A DNA stretch of 64,000 nt from Methanomicrobiales archaeon HGW-Methanomicrobiales-2 (GTDB lineage: Archaea > Halobacteriota > Methanomicrobia > Methanomicrobiales > Methanoculleaceae): assembly GCA_002839645.1 (NCBI GenBank), contig PGYL01000008.1:1-64000 (forward strand), read 5' to 3'. A program made the position numbers and the translations under genes. This document shows, one piece after another, positions 19,241 through 27,030 of the stretch. The notes below the pieces were generated by a model that did no database searches, was not told the DNA's origin, and saw only the letters and a program-made list of their open reading frames with translations. Positions within the stretch are counted from its first letter, which is position 1. The number at the start of each line of letters is the position of its first letter.

Positions 19241-19861
19241 CTAATTGATGTTAAACTCTTCCAGGATTTGTTTAATGAATTTTCTGTTTCTTGTTGGATT
19301 GTTTATCTGATTTGAAACAAATCCACGGCCACTAGATAGTGTTTCGGTAAGTGATTCCTCATCACCGTGATTACAGTGGAATTGATAAATGTACTTTTTA
19401 CGCAATTGAGGCATGTTCTTAAACTCTGAATAGTTACAGATCTCTCGCTTCCAAGAGTACAAACCTACTCCTCCCCGATAACCATGACCAAAGATCCACA
19501 GGCTTTCGGCCAAGGGTTTTCTCACAACATCTCTAAACTGTTCTATTGTGGTGCAGTGATAGACAGCATAAGGAGTGATCGGTGATGTTTTCCTAAAATG
19601 GTTTATCAATAAACCTATGCCACTCCCGTACATAGACATGCCTGCAACGTCAGAATGAACGATTACTATGGCATCGTGTCCTAGATGCGGCATGTATGAA
19701 CTATACCGTTTGGCAATTTCTTTGCTATATATGTTGTAAAGGAAATCCCAAATTAGGATGTAGTGGACGTAGTCTCGGATAAGATATAAAATAGAGAAAT
19801 GTTCCTTGAGCTCTTGGCGCGCCCAGACCCCATAGACGGACACCCCCCGACCAAGCACCAC
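19241..19861 (-). CDS. Predicted caspase/CHAT-fold cysteine protease-like protein
   Basis: A 206-residue protein. The C-terminal 140 residues alternate hydrophobic strands and helices (HDAIVIVHSD, YAVYHC, SLWIFGHG, YIYQFHC). The third strand ends in GHG, and 37 residues after that His the next strand ends in FHCNHG, the layout of the His-Cys dyad in caspase-like and CHAT proteases. The N-terminus is hydrophobic (residues 1-45) and could be a membrane anchor. The start is uncertain: the frame opens with GTG codons, and base composition switches from AT-rich to host-like GC-rich near 19812, so the native 5' end may have been replaced at the island boundary. The protease call is inference from motif order. 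Confidence 0.45.
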   Translation of the reverse strand: MVLGRGVSVYGVWARQELKEHFSILYLIRDYVHYILIWDFLYNIYSKEIAKRYSSYMPHLGHDAIVIVHSDVAGMSMYGSGIGLLINHFRKTSPITPYAVYHCTTIEQFRDVVRKPLAESLWIFGHGYRGGVGLYSWKREICNYSEFKNMPQLRKKYIYQFHCNHGDEESLTETLSSGRGFVSNQINNPTRNRKFIKQILEEFNIN

Positions 19862-20096
19862 AACGCTGACCGCCGAGATCCATGTTGGGTCGGGGAGGCA
19901 GTACGCCCGAGGGCTATTGCGATCCCGGGAGGCTGACTGCCGTGACGAGGACGGAAAGCCGGATTCTTATAAGTGGCCAGGAACCCGGAGAGCGCGCCCA
20001 TCAACACTCAACCTCCGCCCCGACCCCATACCCCTCCCCACCACAGCAAATGAAACTGTTAACCCCCCAGACCCCCCACATACAGGGCATTCAGCC

Positions 20097-20999
20097 ATGA
20101 TCACCTTCCTCTCGGGCGGAACCGGAGTACCTGCGCTCATCCGGGGCGCCCGGCAGATCCTCTACGACAGCGAGATCGCCGTGGTCGCGAATACCGCTGA
20201 GGATCTCTGGGTCTCGGGGAGCCACTGTGCGCCGGATATCGACACCGCCATCTTCCTCTTTTCCGGCATCCTCGATCCCGGCCGGTGGTGGGGGATCAAG
20301 GGGGATACCTACGCCACCCACAACTACCTCCCGAAGGTGGCGGGCGGCGAACCCTTCGTGATCGGCGACCGTGCCCGGGCCGTCCAGATCGCACGGGCGG
20401 CGCTCCTCAAGAAGGGATGGACCCTGACGGAGGCGGTGCAGGCGCAGTGCCGCTCACTCAACATCGGGGCGACCGTCCTCCCGGTGACCGACGGGGATTC
20501 CGCCCTCTTCGTCGATACCGGCACCGAACGGCTGCCGCTCTTTACCTACTGGATGGCCGCCGACGCCGGGACGGAAGTGCGGGAACTCGTCAGGCCCGAG
20601 CCCCCGGCAGTGACGGACGAGGTCCGGGCGGCGATCGAGGCAAGCGACGCCGTGGTGATCGGTGCCGGAAACCCCGCCCGGAGCATCCTCCCCATCCTCG
20701 ACTGCGCCGGCATGCGCAGCCTCCTCCGCGATACGTTCGTGGTGGCGGTCTCGCCGTTCCGGGGCGGCAGTCCGCCGGACCCAAAGGATGCCGCCCTCAT
20801 GTATGCCATCGGCGAAACCCCGACCTCCCCGGCGGTCTTCCGGCTTTATGAGGACATCGTCGATGTCTTCGTCCAGGACCTCCACGACCCCGACGAGGTC
20901 CCCGGGTCACTCCGTCTTGAGACTCGTCTCCTGCATACCCGGCAGGCCGAATCGCTCGCCTGGGACATCATGGCGGTCATACGGCACGCGGTTTCGTAA
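20097..20999 (+). CDS. cofD: 2-phospho-L-lactate transferase (CofD) paralogue 1
   Basis: CofD joins the phospholactyl group to 7,8-didemethyl-8-hydroxy-5-deazariboflavin (Fo) in coenzyme F420 synthesis. The ATG at 20097 gives [20 protein letters not shown], the family's nucleotide-binding start, so the ORF-track extension to 19917 is rejected. VANTAEDLWVSGSHCAPDID and GDRARAVQIARAALLKKG are standard CofD blocks. The later motif reads GAGNPARSILPIL, whereas the downstream paralogue has the commoner [13 protein letters not shown]. At 300 residues it is full length. Confidence 0.85.
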   Translation: MITFLSGGTGVPALIRGARQILYDSEIAVVANTAEDLWVSGSHCAPDIDTAIFLFSGILDPGRWWGIKGDTYATHNYLPKVAGGEPFVIGDRARAVQIARAALLKKGWTLTEAVQAQCRSLNIGATVLPVTDGDSALFVDTGTERLPLFTYWMAADAGTEVRELVRPEPPAVTDEVRAAIEASDAVVIGAGNPARSILPILDCAGMRSLLRDTFVVAVSPFRGGSPPDPKDAALMYAIGETPTSPAVFRLYEDIVDVFVQDLHDPDEVPGSLRLETRLLHTRQAESLAWDIMAVIRHAVS

Positions 21000-21036
21000 A
21001 CCGGGATGATTGTACTTCGCGGCTTAATTGACAAAT

Positions 21037-21045
21037 TACATATAC
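21037..21045 (+). promoter_or_regulatory. TATA box of the second cofD gene
   Basis: TACATATAC lies about 30 nt upstream of the ATG at 21072 in a short AT-rich gap between the two cofD genes. The second copy therefore probably has its own promoter and a leader of only a few nucleotides. Confidence 0.45.
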
Positions 21046-21071
21046 GGTTGCATTTGATACGCTAATTATTC

Positions 21072-21974
21072 ATGATAACTTTCCTCTCGGGCGGGACCGG
21101 AACCCCGAAGCTCCTCCGCGGCATGCAGGAACTGCTGGATGAGCGGGATATTGCGGTCATCGTCAACACGGCCGAGGACACGTGGCTTTCCGGCAACCAC
21201 CTCTCCCCTGACCTCGATACGGTCATGTACCTCTTTGCAGGCATCCTCGACACCGGCCGGTGGTGGGGGATCCGCGACGACACCTACATCACCCACGACC
21301 TCCTCGCGCGACTCGGCGTCGAGGAGTACATCGCCGTCGGGGACCAGGACCGGGCGATCCACGTTGCGCGAGGAGAGATGCTTCGGGGCGGCATGCGCCT
21401 CACCGAGGCGACTGCAATGCTCTGCAGGAGTCTGGCCGTCCGGGCGACCGTCCTCCCGATGACCGACTCCCCCGTGACGACCTACGTCCGCACCGACCAG
21501 GGAGAGATACACTTCCAGGAGTACTGGGTGAAGCACCGCGGGGACCTGGCGATCGACGGCGTGACCCGGCGGTTCCCGGAGCCGCCGGTCGCGACCGGCG
21601 AGGTTATCCGGGCGATCGAGGCGAGCGACGCCGTGGTGATCGGGCCGAGCAACCCGGTCACGAGCATATCGCCGATCCTCGAGTGCGCCGGGGTGAGGGA
21701 GGCGCTCCGCCACCAGAACGTCATCGCGGTCAGCCCCTTCATCGGCGATGCTCCGGTCAGCGGCCCGGCAGCGGCCCTGATGCGGGCCTTCGGCAAAGAA
21801 CCCTCATCGGCAGGAACCTGCGGTCTCTACGAGGACTTTGTGGACGTATTCATCCAGGACGTCCGGGACCCGGTCGGGATCGAGGGGGCTCTCCGCCTCG
21901 ACACCCTCATGGTCAACCGGGGCAAGAGCCTGGACCTCGCCAAAAACATACTGACACTGATATACCGGTGTTAA
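21072..21974 (+). CDS. cofD: 2-phospho-L-lactate transferase (CofD) paralogue 2
   Basis: A 300-residue CofD with the same length and architecture as the copy 72 bp upstream. It begins [20 protein letters not shown], followed by [20 protein letters not shown] and [19 protein letters not shown], which match the canonical enzyme more closely than the first copy. I take this as the likely housekeeping F420 enzyme. Protein similarity between the two is substantial but clearly below identity, so the duplication is old rather than recent. It ends 6 nt from the convergent iscU gene. Confidence 0.88.
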   Translation: MITFLSGGTGTPKLLRGMQELLDERDIAVIVNTAEDTWLSGNHLSPDLDTVMYLFAGILDTGRWWGIRDDTYITHDLLARLGVEEYIAVGDQDRAIHVARGEMLRGGMRLTEATAMLCRSLAVRATVLPMTDSPVTTYVRTDQGEIHFQEYWVKHRGDLAIDGVTRRFPEPPVATGEVIRAIEASDAVVIGPSNPVTSISPILECAGVREALRHQNVIAVSPFIGDAPVSGPAAALMRAFGKEPSSAGTCGLYEDFVDVFIQDVRDPVGIEGALRLDTLMVNRGKSLDLAKNILTLIYRC

Positions 21975-21980
21975 CAACCT

Positions 21981-22379
21981 TCACTCTTTCTTCTGCTTCT
22001 CCCGGTAATCCTCTATTGCCGCGTGGAGCGCGTCCGCCGCCAGGTTCGAGCAGTGCATCTTTTTGGGCGGCAGCCCCTCAAGTTCGGTCGCCACGTCGTC
22101 GCGGGTGATCTTCATCGCCTCCTCAAGCGTCTTTCCTTTCGCGAGGTCGGTCACCATGCTGCTCGTGGCGATCGCCGATCCGCACCCGAACGTCCGGAAC
22201 CGGATATCCTCGATGACGTTCTCTTTGACCCTGATGAAGATCTCCATGAGGTCGCCGCAGACGGGGTTGCCGACCTTGCCGTAGCCGTCGGGGTTCTCGA
22301 TCACCCCGACGTTGTGCGGGTTCATGAAGTGCTCCATTACCTTCTGACTGTATCCGATCTGTTCCGCCAATCTCTTCAC
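21981..22379 (-). CDS. iscU: Fe-S cluster scaffold protein IscU/NifU N-domain type
   Basis: A 132-residue scaffold on which Fe-S clusters are built before transfer. It has the three conserved cysteines (NPVCGD, FGCGSAIA, MHCSNLA) and the regulating Asp after the first Cys. Its ATG follows the stop of the cysteine desulfurase-like gene with no gap, the last step of a six-gene minus-strand sulfur operon. Confidence 0.93.
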   Translation of the reverse strand: MKRLAEQIGYSQKVMEHFMNPHNVGVIENPDGYGKVGNPVCGDLMEIFIRVKENVIEDIRFRTFGCGSAIATSSMVTDLAKGKTLEEAMKITRDDVATELEGLPPKKMHCSNLAADALHAAIEDYREKQKKE

Positions 22380-23534
22380 CTACAGCGATGTAATAGCCCG
22401 CAGGCGTTTAACTGTTTCTCCGACGGCCCTGACGATCCGGGGCACCTCGCCTTCGCTGTTTTCCCGCCCGAGCGTCGCGACCATCGACCCGTGCGCCTCG
22501 TCGTGGGTGAGCCCGATGGCGAGGAGGACATGGGAGGCCTCGAGCGTCCTTGAGGTGCATGCCGACCCGGTGGCGACCGCGATCCCGAGCATGTCCATGG
22601 CGAGCTGGATGCTCTCCCCCTCGATCCGGGAGAAGCGGAAACTCGCGTGGTGCGGGAGCCGCTCTGTCGGGTGGCCGGTCAGGTGGGCCTCCTCGATCTC
22701 CATGATCCCGGCGATGAGGCTGTCCCGGACTGCCCGGAGCCGCCTGCTCTCCTCCGGCATCTCCTCCCCTGCAAGCCGGGCCGCCTCTCCCATGCAGGCA
22801 ATCGAAAAGACGTTCTCGGTCCCGGGCCGGAGGCCGCGCTCCTGCCCGCCCCCGAAGATGACCGGCTGGACCCGGATACCCGGGCGGATGTAGAGCGCCC
22901 CCACGCCATCCGGCCCCCCGAGCTGGTTTCCCGAGAGTGTGAGAAGGTCGACGCCGTCACGCTCCACGTCGATCGGTATCCTTCCCGCGGCATCGGTGGC
23001 GTCCGCGTGGAGGAGCCCTCCCCGGTCGTGGACGATCTCCGCCACCTCCCGGATCGGCTGAACCGTCCCGATCTCGTTGTTCGCGTAGTGGACCGACGCA
23101 ACAATGGTCTCCGGCGTGACCGCCGCGCCGAGGGCGTCGAGATCGACGGTGCCGTAACGGTCGACCGGAGCCAGCGTGAGGGTAAACCCGCCCTTCTGGA
23201 GGTCTTTTGCCGGGTTCAGCACGGATATGTGCTCGATGGCACTCGCCACGATCCGCTTTCCTTTCTTTGCGTTCCGGAGTGCGGTCCCCCGGACGGCGAT
23301 GTTGTTCGACTCGGTCGCGCCGCTCGTGAAGATGATCGAGTCCGCCGATCTCGCGCCGATGAGCCCCGCTACCTTCTCCCGCGCTATGGCAAGGGTTTCC
23401 TGCGCCACGAGCCCTTCCCGGTAGATCGTGGAGGGGTTGCCGGCGAAACCGTCCGGAAACTGCCCGGCAAACCGGGCAACTCCCGGGTGGACCGGCATCG
23501 CCGCCGCATGATCGAGATAGATCCGTTTTTCCAT
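22380..23534 (-). CDS. iscS: Cysteine desulfurase homologue (IscS/NifS) lacking the PLP lysine
   Basis: A 384-residue class V aminotransferase-fold protein. Expected motifs are present: YLDHAAAMP, TSGATESNN, IEHISVLNP (cofactor-stacking His), HADATDAAG and the catalytic loop TGSACTSRT with its Cys. At the site that normally reads SGHKxxGPKG, where Lys forms the PLP Schiff base, this protein reads SGNQLGGPDG, so no lysine is available. A similar loss was reported for the Archaeoglobus fulgidus IscS, which has an Asp there. It may act as a sulfur-holding or scaffold partner of IscU rather than a true desulfurase. It sits in an operon with IscU, DsrE and TusA-like proteins. Confidence 0.88.
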   Translation of the reverse strand: MEKRIYLDHAAAMPVHPGVARFAGQFPDGFAGNPSTIYREGLVAQETLAIAREKVAGLIGARSADSIIFTSGATESNNIAVRGTALRNAKKGKRIVASAIEHISVLNPAKDLQKGGFTLTLAPVDRYGTVDLDALGAAVTPETIVASVHYANNEIGTVQPIREVAEIVHDRGGLLHADATDAAGRIPIDVERDGVDLLTLSGNQLGGPDGVGALYIRPGIRVQPVIFGGGQERGLRPGTENVFSIACMGEAARLAGEEMPEESRRLRAVRDSLIAGIMEIEEAHLTGHPTERLPHHASFRFSRIEGESIQLAMDMLGIAVATGSACTSRTLEASHVLLAIGLTHDEAHGSMVATLGRENSEGEVPRIVRAVGETVKRLRAITSL

Positions 23535-23546
23535 ATCCGGCCGTCC

Positions 23547-23906
23547 CTAGAACGTGATGACCGCGTCGGCGTCGACCGCGAGGTCGTTCAACGTGAGCGC
23601 GCCCACGACCTGCCCTTCTTCGATGAAGTCGCCCCGTGTCATACCGAGGAGCTGCGTGCTCTGTTCGCAGATGTAGATCTTTGCGCCCGCAGCAATCGCC
23701 TGGTCCCGCATCTCGGAGAGTTTCGGGAAGTTCCCGACCTGGATCCCCTCCGCTGCGCCCTTCTTGACGACCGTCACCCCCTTGATCATGAAGTAGATGT
23801 CGGCGTCCATATCCGTCGCACGTGCCGTCATCGCGAGGACGAACGGTGCATACAGCCGCTCCGGGGTATCGGTGCCGCTGGTCTGGATGTACAGTATCCG
23901 TGCCAT
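23547..23906 (-). CDS. DsrE/DsrF-like sulfur-relay protein
   Basis: A 119-residue protein beginning MARILYIQTSGTDTPERLYAPF. DsrE-family proteins pass persulfide sulfur between carriers. One Cys lies in IYICEQSTQLLGM, near the usual reactive position. I chose 23906 rather than the track's 23915 (MKGMARIL) because the family starts at the first strand; either start overlaps or abuts the upstream TusA-like gene (ends at 23912). The protein lies between the TusA-like carriers and IscS. Confidence 0.75.
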   Translation of the reverse strand: MARILYIQTSGTDTPERLYAPFVLAMTARATDMDADIYFMIKGVTVVKKGAAEGIQVGNFPKLSEMRDQAIAAGAKIYICEQSTQLLGMTRGDFIEEGQVVGALTLNDLAVDADAVITF

Positions 23907-23911
23907 ACCTT

Positions 23912-24142
23912 TCACGCCCCTTTCCTGATTGAGATGGTGGTCTTCTCCCCGGCCTTCTCCTCGCCCACGATCTCGTGGCCCATCCGTCTTGCCCAGACCC
24001 TGACGTCCTCCCCGGTGGGGGCGTTGTCCACGTCGACCTTTAAAACCCCCCCGGCCGGCAGCCGGTCCATCTCTTCTTTGAGCATGATCACCGGCGCCTG
24101 GCAGTAGGCTCCCCGGGCATCCACGTAGCCGTCGGCAGCCAT
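23912..24142 (-). CDS. TusA-like sulfur carrier, copy 3
   Basis: A 76-residue protein with the TusA signature Cys-x-x-Pro as DARGAYCQAPVIMLKEEMDRL and the C-terminal WARRMGHEIVGEE. TusA carries sulfane sulfur on that Cys. It is the third of three tandem TusA-like genes, 4 nt after the second. It abuts or slightly overlaps dsrE, depending on the start chosen. Confidence 0.8.
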   Translation of the reverse strand: MAADGYVDARGAYCQAPVIMLKEEMDRLPAGGVLKVDVDNAPTGEDVRVWARRMGHEIVGEEKAGEKTTISIRKGA

Positions 24143-24146
24143 CCGA

Positions 24147-24407
24147 TCACTTCGCCTCTACCGCTGCCGCCCTTCCCTTGCGGAGGATGAGGGTCGTCAC
24201 CCCCGAGGCAACGTGCTCTTCCTCGATAACATGCCCGTTCTCACCGGCCCAGGACCTGACCGTCACTACAAGGTCCGGTTTGTCGGTCGTCACCTGCAGG
24301 ATCTGCCCCTCGTCGAGCACCTTCATCTCCGTCTCGATCGAGAGCATGGGCGACTGGCAGATGCCAACGCAGCTCACCGTTTTATCAGCGTACATCATTT
24401 GTATCAC
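24147..24407 (-). CDS. TusA-like sulfur carrier, copy 2 (divergent)
   Basis: An 86-residue protein. It keeps the TusA fold markers (SCVGICQSPMLSIETEMKVL and SWAGENGHVIEEE), but the usual Cys-Pro-x-Pro motif is altered to CQSP, with a second Cys four residues earlier. It is the most divergent of the three tandem copies. It starts directly after the stop of copy 1. Confidence 0.72.
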   Translation of the reverse strand: MIQMMYADKTVSCVGICQSPMLSIETEMKVLDEGQILQVTTDKPDLVVTVRSWAGENGHVIEEEHVASGVTTLILRKGRAAAVEAK

Positions 24408-24650
24408 CTACTTCATCTTCCGGATGGAGAACCTCATGACTCCGTCATCCTTCTCGAACTTCACGATCTCGTGCCCCACCCGGTTCGCCCAGCGCTGGAT
24501 ATCCTCCTCCGCGGCAGGGTCGTCCGCCTCGACCAGGAGCACCTCTCCGACGTCGAGTTTCTCGATCGCCTCTTTGGTCATCGCGATCGGCATGGGGCAG
24601 TAGAGCCCGATACAGTCCACGACCGCAGCAGGTTTCTTCTCCAGTTCCAT
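24408..24650 (-). CDS. TusA-like sulfur carrier, copy 1 (first gene of the sulfur operon)
   Basis: An 80-residue protein starting MELEKKPAAVVDCIGLYCPMP. The CPMP motif is the canonical TusA sulfur-binding site, and WANRVGHEIVKFEKDDG forms the C-terminal half. The ATG at 24650 is chosen over the track's 24836 because GGTGGAG precedes it and homology begins there. Six genes then follow on the minus strand without real gaps: three TusA-like, DsrE, IscS-like, IscU. Confidence 0.82.
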   Translation of the reverse strand: MELEKKPAAVVDCIGLYCPMPIAMTKEAIEKLDVGEVLLVEADDPAAEEDIQRWANRVGHEIVKFEKDDGVMRFSIRKMK

Positions 24651-24886
24651 CTCTCCACCTTCCGTTGCGGGGCGCGCGTGGGAATCCGGGCACCGTGACA
24701 CGTCGACGGCACGCTCCCGGCTGCACCGGATCGTGCACCATCCCTTATAAGCGTTCCTCCGGGGGTGCCTGTGGTAGAGGACGGCAACGGGAGGCCGTTC
24801 GGGCTCCGGGAGAAGATCAGAAGAGTTATACTCCATCTCCTGCTACTTTCCATCATCGGAGAAGACCGATCACCTGGAGTATGATC

Positions 24887-26062
24887 ATGGGACTGTGGAA
24901 CCGGTTTGGCGTGCGCAAGCAGGAGGAGGCAGCGGCTGCATCGTTTGATGCAGAAGAGGATGCCCGGATAGCGGGGCTTGAGAAATTGCTCGAGAGCGAG
25001 GATATCGGGACCCGGTGGAGGGCGGTCAGGGCGTTTGGGGAGATGGGGGAAACAGCGGTGCTCCCGCTGATGAAAGGGCTCGCCGATGAGGACTGGTGTG
25101 TCCGGAGGGTGGCGGCAGGCGCCCTCGGCCGGATCGGCCCGGCGGCGATCCCCCACCTCATCGGCACCTTCTCGTACGCGGATGACGCTGTGCGGCAGGA
25201 CGCCGTCTGGGCGCTCCGGTTGATCGGAAGCCCGGCGGTGGACGCCCTGATGCAGACGGCGCATGACGGGGATGCAACGGTCCGGTGTAACGCTCTGCAG
25301 GCGCTTGCGGACCTCCCTGCAGGGGATATCTTCCTGGAGGCGCTTGGGGACGACGACCCCCGGGTGCGGAGGTGCGCGATCGCCGGGGTGAAGCGGTCGG
25401 GGGACGAGCGTGGCATAGAGGGTCTGGTCGGGCTCCTGCATGATCCGGACGAGCAGGTCAGGTCTCTCGCCGCCGATGCGCTCTCTCTGTTCGGGGGCGA
25501 TGCGGTATCTCTCTGTATCGAGGCGCTTGGCGACGACGACGAGGATCTCCGTCGGCGGGGTGCGGCGGTTCTTGTCCGTATCGGTGCTCCGGCGACCGGT
25601 CCCCTGGCAGCTGCCCTCCACGACGAACGGGCGTCCGTCCGCCGGTGGGCTGCGTGGGTGCTCGGCGAGGTCCGGGCCGGAGAGGCGATCGCGCCGCTCA
25701 TCGAGACGCTCTCCGACCCCGACCGCGAGGTCAGGTGGAATGCTTCCGGTGCGCTTGCCGAGATCGGAACGCCCGCCGTCGGCCCGCTCGTTCAGGCTCT
25801 CGGTGACGGTGACGAGGTCGCCCGGCACCGGGTGATGGAAGCACTCTGGCGGGTGGGAGAGGCGGCAGCACCGGCCCTGATCGATCTTGCCGGTGCCGAT
25901 GACGCCGGGACCCGGCTCCGGTCCACCATCGTCCTCGGTGAGATCGGGGCCCCGGGTGCTTCCGGAACCCTGCAGTCCCTCCTCGAGGACTCCGACAGGG
26001 ATGTCCGGCGGGAGGCGTTCGAGGCGCTGGAGACGATCAAGGCACGGGGAGATCTCGCCTGA
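24887..26062 (+). CDS. HEAT-repeat (PBS-lyase-type) protein
   Basis: A 391-residue protein made of about eleven HEAT units of 30-31 residues. Typical units are TRWRAVRAFGEMGETAVLPL and DVRREAFEALETIKARGD. GGAG lies 7 nt before the ATG at 24887 (MGLWNRFGV); the ATG at 24881 is too close to it. The short amphipathic N-terminus could contact the membrane. No enzyme domain is fused, so a scaffold or regulator role is inferred. It is divergent from the sulfur operon. Confidence 0.75.
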   Translation: MGLWNRFGVRKQEEAAAASFDAEEDARIAGLEKLLESEDIGTRWRAVRAFGEMGETAVLPLMKGLADEDWCVRRVAAGALGRIGPAAIPHLIGTFSYADDAVRQDAVWALRLIGSPAVDALMQTAHDGDATVRCNALQALADLPAGDIFLEALGDDDPRVRRCAIAGVKRSGDERGIEGLVGLLHDPDEQVRSLAADALSLFGGDAVSLCIEALGDDDEDLRRRGAAVLVRIGAPATGPLAAALHDERASVRRWAAWVLGEVRAGEAIAPLIETLSDPDREVRWNASGALAEIGTPAVGPLVQALGDGDEVARHRVMEALWRVGEAAAPALIDLAGADDAGTRLRSTIVLGEIGAPGASGTLQSLLEDSDRDVRREAFEALETIKARGDLA

Positions 26063-26348
26063 CCGATGCGCTCCACCGTTGCCCCGGTAAGATCGCGGGA
26101 GTTTTCCGATATCGCCGGTTCCGGTAACGATTACGGTTCAGGCCGCTCTCCTTGTGGGGATCGGCCCGTTCGAGCGCAGCCGCGATCCCGCCACTGTGCC
26201 CGGGTAATCCGTAGTTTTTTGAGTATTTTCCCCTTTACCCGCATTTTCCTCCTCTAATGTCTAAAAAAGTGGAGATTCCGCTCCTTTTTTAATTTGTGAC
26301 TGTTATTACCGAAAATCTTAAAAAACTCAAGCGATAAGAAGATCCTTA

Positions 26349-26891
26349 ATGTTCGTTCCGACCAAGTGTTTCTTTACGAAAGGTGTAGGCGTCCACAAAG
26401 ATAAACTGGCTTCGTTTGAACTGGCTCTCAGGCAGGCGGGCATCGAGAAGTACAATCTGGTCTACGTCTCGAGTATCTTCCCCCCGAACTGCCAGCTGGT
26501 CTCCAGGGAGGAGGGCTTAAAGGAACTCTCTCCGGGCAGCATTGTTTACGTTGTCATGGCCCGGAACGAGACCAACGAACCCAGCAGGCTCGCCTCCGCC
26601 GCCATCGGTCACGCGATGCCGAAGGAGAGCAACGCCTACGGCTACCTCTCCGAGCACCATGCCTTCGGGGAGACGGCGGAGGTCTCGGGCGAATACGCCG
26701 AAGACCTTGCGGCAACCATGCTTGCGACGACGCTCGGGATCGAGTTCGACCCCGATCAGGCGTGGCAGGAACGGGAACAGATCTATAAGGCCAGCGGCCG
26801 GATCATCAACACGACCCACACCTGCCAGGCGGCGGAAGGGGTTATGGACGGCCGCTGGACGACGGTCATCTCCGCAGCAGTCTTCCTCTAA
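26349..26891 (+). CDS. pdaD: Pyruvoyl-dependent arginine decarboxylase
   Basis: Makes agmatine from arginine for polyamine and agmatidine synthesis. The 180-residue proenzyme self-cleaves at Ser-Ser in [12 protein letters not shown] to give the pyruvoyl group. [34 protein letters not shown] and [12 protein letters not shown] are characteristic. The gene is preceded by about 285 bp of non-coding DNA that includes a T-rich stretch near 26215 and an AT-rich segment just before the start. Confidence 0.93.
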   Translation: MFVPTKCFFTKGVGVHKDKLASFELALRQAGIEKYNLVYVSSIFPPNCQLVSREEGLKELSPGSIVYVVMARNETNEPSRLASAAIGHAMPKESNAYGYLSEHHAFGETAEVSGEYAEDLAATMLATTLGIEFDPDQAWQEREQIYKASGRIINTTHTCQAAEGVMDGRWTTVISAAVFL

Positions 26892-27030
26892 CCCCCACAT
26901 CCCGGGGCAGCCATTCTTTTTCCTCATCGGCGGGACCGGCCATATCCGGCCACCCCCCGGCGCGCTCCCCCGGTGAAGGAGCGTAAAGCAAAATACCTCC
27001 CGGGACCCACACTGTATCCAGGTTTTTCAT

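Noticed and set aside
22647-24107. 486-residue plus-strand ORF across iscS, dsrE and a tusA-like gene
   Set aside because: It is antisense to three genes with clear motifs; composition is typical of a GC-driven shadow.
26063-26348. tRNA or small RNA in the gap before pdaD
   Set aside because: No cloverleaf elements or strong stems were seen; only T-rich and AT-rich stretches suited to termination and promotion.
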